Assembly: GCA_024734555.1 (NCBI GenBank)
Contig: JANPWX010000332.1
Coordinates: forward strand, 788,916-852,915
Length of the DNA stretch: 64,000 bases
Direction of reading: 5' to 3'
Source of the DNA: Trochalopteron elliotii
Taxonomy: Eukaryota > Chordata > Aves > Passeriformes > Leiothrichidae
Positions 60,907 through 64,000 of the stretch are shown here, in pieces. Position 1 is the stretch's first letter; every line of letters starts with the position of its first letter. The notes under the pieces are model-generated. The model did no database searches, was not told the origin of the DNA, and saw nothing but the letters and a program-made list of their open reading frames with translations. Position numbers and translations under genes: made by a program.

Positions 60907-63900
60907 CTGATACTCCTGGAGTAGACGTGGGGACCATCCTGGTGGGAGCAGTGACATCCCAGTGTCCTGGCACTTCACTGCTCCTCTGTGGCTCTGCCTC
61001 TGCCCAGCCACTCATTGCAGCACACGGTGAGAAAAGACCTGCCTGGGGAGGTGTTCCACACACGTGGCCAAAGTTGTCCCAGGGGAGACACTCTCAGGAA
61101 GGAGTTCCAGAGCAGCAGCTGCCTGCTGGGGTGGAATAGCCAGCGATCCTCGCAGGCTACTCACAGACTACTCCAGCCAAACCTCATCAGTGAGCTCCCT
61201 GCCATCATCTCCACAGAGCCCAGCGAGGGCCTGGCACTCCTCCAGCCCCTGGGGTGCACCCTGACATTGGTGTGACCAGCAGTTCCAGCAGACCACTGGT
61301 TCTGAGCAGCCAAGGAGCAGGCACAGAGCAGGTAATGAACGCAGTTTCTGAGCAATAATTCAGCACATAAATAGAGAAGCAGTTGGCAGGTGCCTGCTGC
61401 TGTCCCTGCCAGCCAACCCAGACACTGTCCAGGCTCTGCAACAGGTAAGGGAGGCATTTCTGGGAGCTGGACGTGGGAAGGGGACTCTTGGCTGTGCTGG
61501 GGGGAAGGATTTTAATTTGGACTTTCTTCCAAGCAAAGGGTAATTGGGGCAAATGAAGCCAAAAAAGGCAAGAGAAAGGCTCTGGTAGTAATGGGAGGAA
61601 AAGCAGAGAGGACAGGTAGAGGCACTTGCTGGGAAGGCTGGAAAACAGAGGGTAAATGGGGTGTGTTGGTAAATGAGGATCAAGGCCAATTCACGTTATT
61701 TTAAAAGGTATGGAAGGAAAAGGAGCCAGGAGCTCCTTAGTTAAATTAGTCCAAAATTAGTTAAATCCAATGAGAGAAAATAAAGTCATCCAAGTGTCTC
61801 CCCAGTCTCTCACACCTAGGGGACACTCCCAGGAACAACAGCAGCAGCACTTCACCAAACCTCAGAGAGCCCCCAGAAATTCAGACCCTTCTGCAAGGAG
61901 GAAGGTTCTGCAACAGCTTCTGGTCAAGCAGAGCAAATATTTATTATAAATACAAATTATCCCCTATGAATTCATGCAAAAACAGCACCTTGCTTTACAT
62001 GACCTCCTTAAATCATATTTTGTATTTTGCTTTTATATCAGACTGCTGGAAGTTTTAAGAATAAGTAAGAAACCACAAAACCACAGAAGTTCCTCTTCGG
62101 CCTGTGTATTTTTTAAGAAATGAAGTAATTCCACAAAGGTACCCCCAAAAAAATCAGGCATTAGGAAGTTTTCCCAAAGGGATCCAGACAGGTTGGAGGC
62201 AGCCAGGACTGCCGTGTTTGCCTCAGACCTGCTGCTTCAGTGACCCCAGGGACAGCCAGGGAGGAGGACCTGGACATTGCCACAGCTCCTGCACCAGCTC
62301 CAGTCCCAGGTGCTGGGCTGGTCATGCTGGTGTTGCTCCAGGCAGAAGGGACCATGTAGATATTTTTCTTCATTTCAAAATGAATCTGCTGACAGAGACA
62401 AAAGCAAAGGGCTGCCAGGAACGGAGGGATCCTCAGCTGCACCCATCATCACCTCACTGCTGAAATGGTTCACTTTGCTCCAAAAAACAGACAGCAGCAG
62501 TGGGGCTGTATCAGGCTTTGAGAAGTACTCCACAGCTTGGGAGGAAAAAAAGAAAAAAGAAAAGGAAGAACAACAATATAAACGTGTTATAAACCAAATT
62601 CACTAGGCTGTTACACCAAGGCAAAAAAAAATCTTTTAAATAAAAGTCACCAGTAGGTCGAGCTTTACACATTTAAAGCAGAGAGTGGCTGATTCCAAAC
62701 TCCTTTTACTGCTTTCAAATCCTCATTTAGAGCAAGGACTCAGTGGTCTCTAGTAACGAGGATTTCCTCTGCTTCTAACAGAAGTTCCCATCTGCCTCAT
62801 GGGTGTGATCCCAAACAAGGGCAAATGGGAAAATAAAGGAACCATCCTAACCTTTAACACAATCAATACAACTGCCAAAAAACACCATGTATTTAATAAA
62901 TGCAATGTAGGTTGCTTTATTTGACCTTCTGTTCACAAAATAATTTTATTATATGTATGAAAGCAGCATACAGGCAATAAAATTATGAAAACATTCACAA
63001 TACATAAATACACAGACCTGATGCAGGATGTATATAGTTTGTTAGACTTTAATTTTTTTTTCCTCTCAGTTCTCTTTTCCTGACAACACCTTTTTTTTTT
63101 TTTTTTTTTGATATACGTTACAAAAAAGTTGCTCCAAAGGGTATTTTCTCCCATTCAGAAAAGAAATGGATTTCTTTGAATGCTGCTGAATATTAACACC
63201 CAATGTTCCCATTGCTAATGCTCACTGATTGCTTTTGGCATTACAGAGGGAAAGCAGCAGGGAAGGACAGTGGAAAAGTAGCAGGATTTCTTAATTAAAC
63301 ATTGGCAACTTTTTTGGAGTTCACAGGAGGATTTCGAGATGGAGGCTGCAGTTCCACCCGTATTTAGAAATGTTTTAATCCCAAATGGTAATGAGGCCAC
63401 TATTCCTTATTGACTGGTGTACTGACATGGCAATCACTAGACTGCAATGTCCTCCCAGCTCCCAGAGAAAAGCACCAGGGACCTCAGGTTTTAATTCTGA
63501 CTCTGACACAGGAGCAGACAGACAGCAGGGTCCAGGTGGTCCTGCAGGATAACAAGGACCTTCCTACCATTATAACCCAGTGTGTTTGTTCAGAAAAGAT
63601 ATCCAAGACTTGAAATAAGAAAAGTCTGAGAAAGCTGTTTATCTTACATAAATACAAAACACTATATACTAAGAATTGTCATCTAAGAAGCTTTCCTTCC
63701 CAAATCGGATTCTTCTTAAGGTTGTAGTCATATTTAAGGTATTTACAGATCCACAAACTTGACATTCTAGCAGTCTCTGTAACGTGAAACTTTTTAAAAA
63801 TAAATAGCAGCAATTTCTTTTATTTCTATAAGGGAAGAGAATTTGCAACTCAGTCAACTCTGGTCCTATCTTTTGAAAGAAATCCCACTTAAAAATAAAA

Positions 63901-64000
63901 AAAGCCCACAAGCAAATGAACTCCACACAGCATCAGTTCTGTTGATTCTTTCATTCCTTGCTGAGCTTCTCAACACTCCTCCACTCCCCTCACCAGCTCT
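60907..64000. other. non-coding stretch to the window end
   Basis: 60950-61500 is GC-richer with shadow frames on both strands. An A-rich run lies at about 62546-62570 and a T19 run at 63091-63109, the longest homopolymer in the window. Frames up to 121 codons have no recognisable domain. No CR1 piece or RNA gene recognised. Confidence 0.6.

Noticed and set aside
60646..61063. Minus-strand frames with repeated Leu/Pro/Cys segments that look like a repeat protein
   Set aside because: The repetition comes from the 23-bp minisatellite. 23 is not a multiple of three, and the frame changes at each unit.

Overview
This window looks like bird nuclear DNA, most probably from a songbird (Passeriformes). 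The main evidence is eleven short CR1 (chicken repeat 1) retrotransposon fragments. Most end in the recognisable CR1 3' tail, with the motif ccaacccaaaccattctgtg plus one or two attctgtg-type octamers, or its reverse complement. Several minus-strand copies carry the wording 'ccttccactatcccagg', which I associate from memory with songbird CR1 copies rather than chicken ones. The rest is AT-leaning, CpG-poor sequence with microsatellites and minisatellites, as expected for vertebrate intergenic or long-intron DNA.

I find no protein-coding gene, RNA gene, CRISPR array or prokaryotic feature that I can support. The longest open frame is 188 codons (7063-7629, minus). All long frames are low in recognisable motifs, overlap frames on the other strand, or lie inside CR1 copies. 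An exon too short or too divergent to recognise cannot be excluded, so the window could be a gene desert or an intron of a large gene.

Layout. 1-9.5 kb holds one good CR1 copy (983-1409), a pure 80-bp (TGTTT)n microsatellite, and a striking pair of inverted arms (3302-3367 and 4902-4967; 45 bp perfect) about 1.5 kb apart. 9.5-30 kb is repeat-poor: one CR1 piece, a palindrome-rich 40-bp minisatellite at 17.07 kb, an AT-rich patch at 17.8-18.0 kb, and several stretches whose texture resembles conserved non-coding elements (11.4, 13.4, 23.4, 26.4 and 29.2 kb). 30.8-40.2 kb is the CR1-rich part, with five copies in both orientations, followed by an unidentified 150-bp direct-repeat pair at 40.18 and 40.70 kb. 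41.6-42.1 kb clusters non-B-DNA motifs (a 45-nt pyrimidine tract, a G-quadruplex motif and (GAG)n). 45-64 kb contains three more CR1 copies, short tandem duplications, a CpG-rich micro-patch at 55.58 kb, and a six-unit 23-bp minisatellite at 60.77 kb.

There is no gene set to assemble into a pathway. The most unusual structure is the 45-bp-perfect inverted repeat at 3.3/4.9 kb. I see no evidence of a new multi-gene biological system here.
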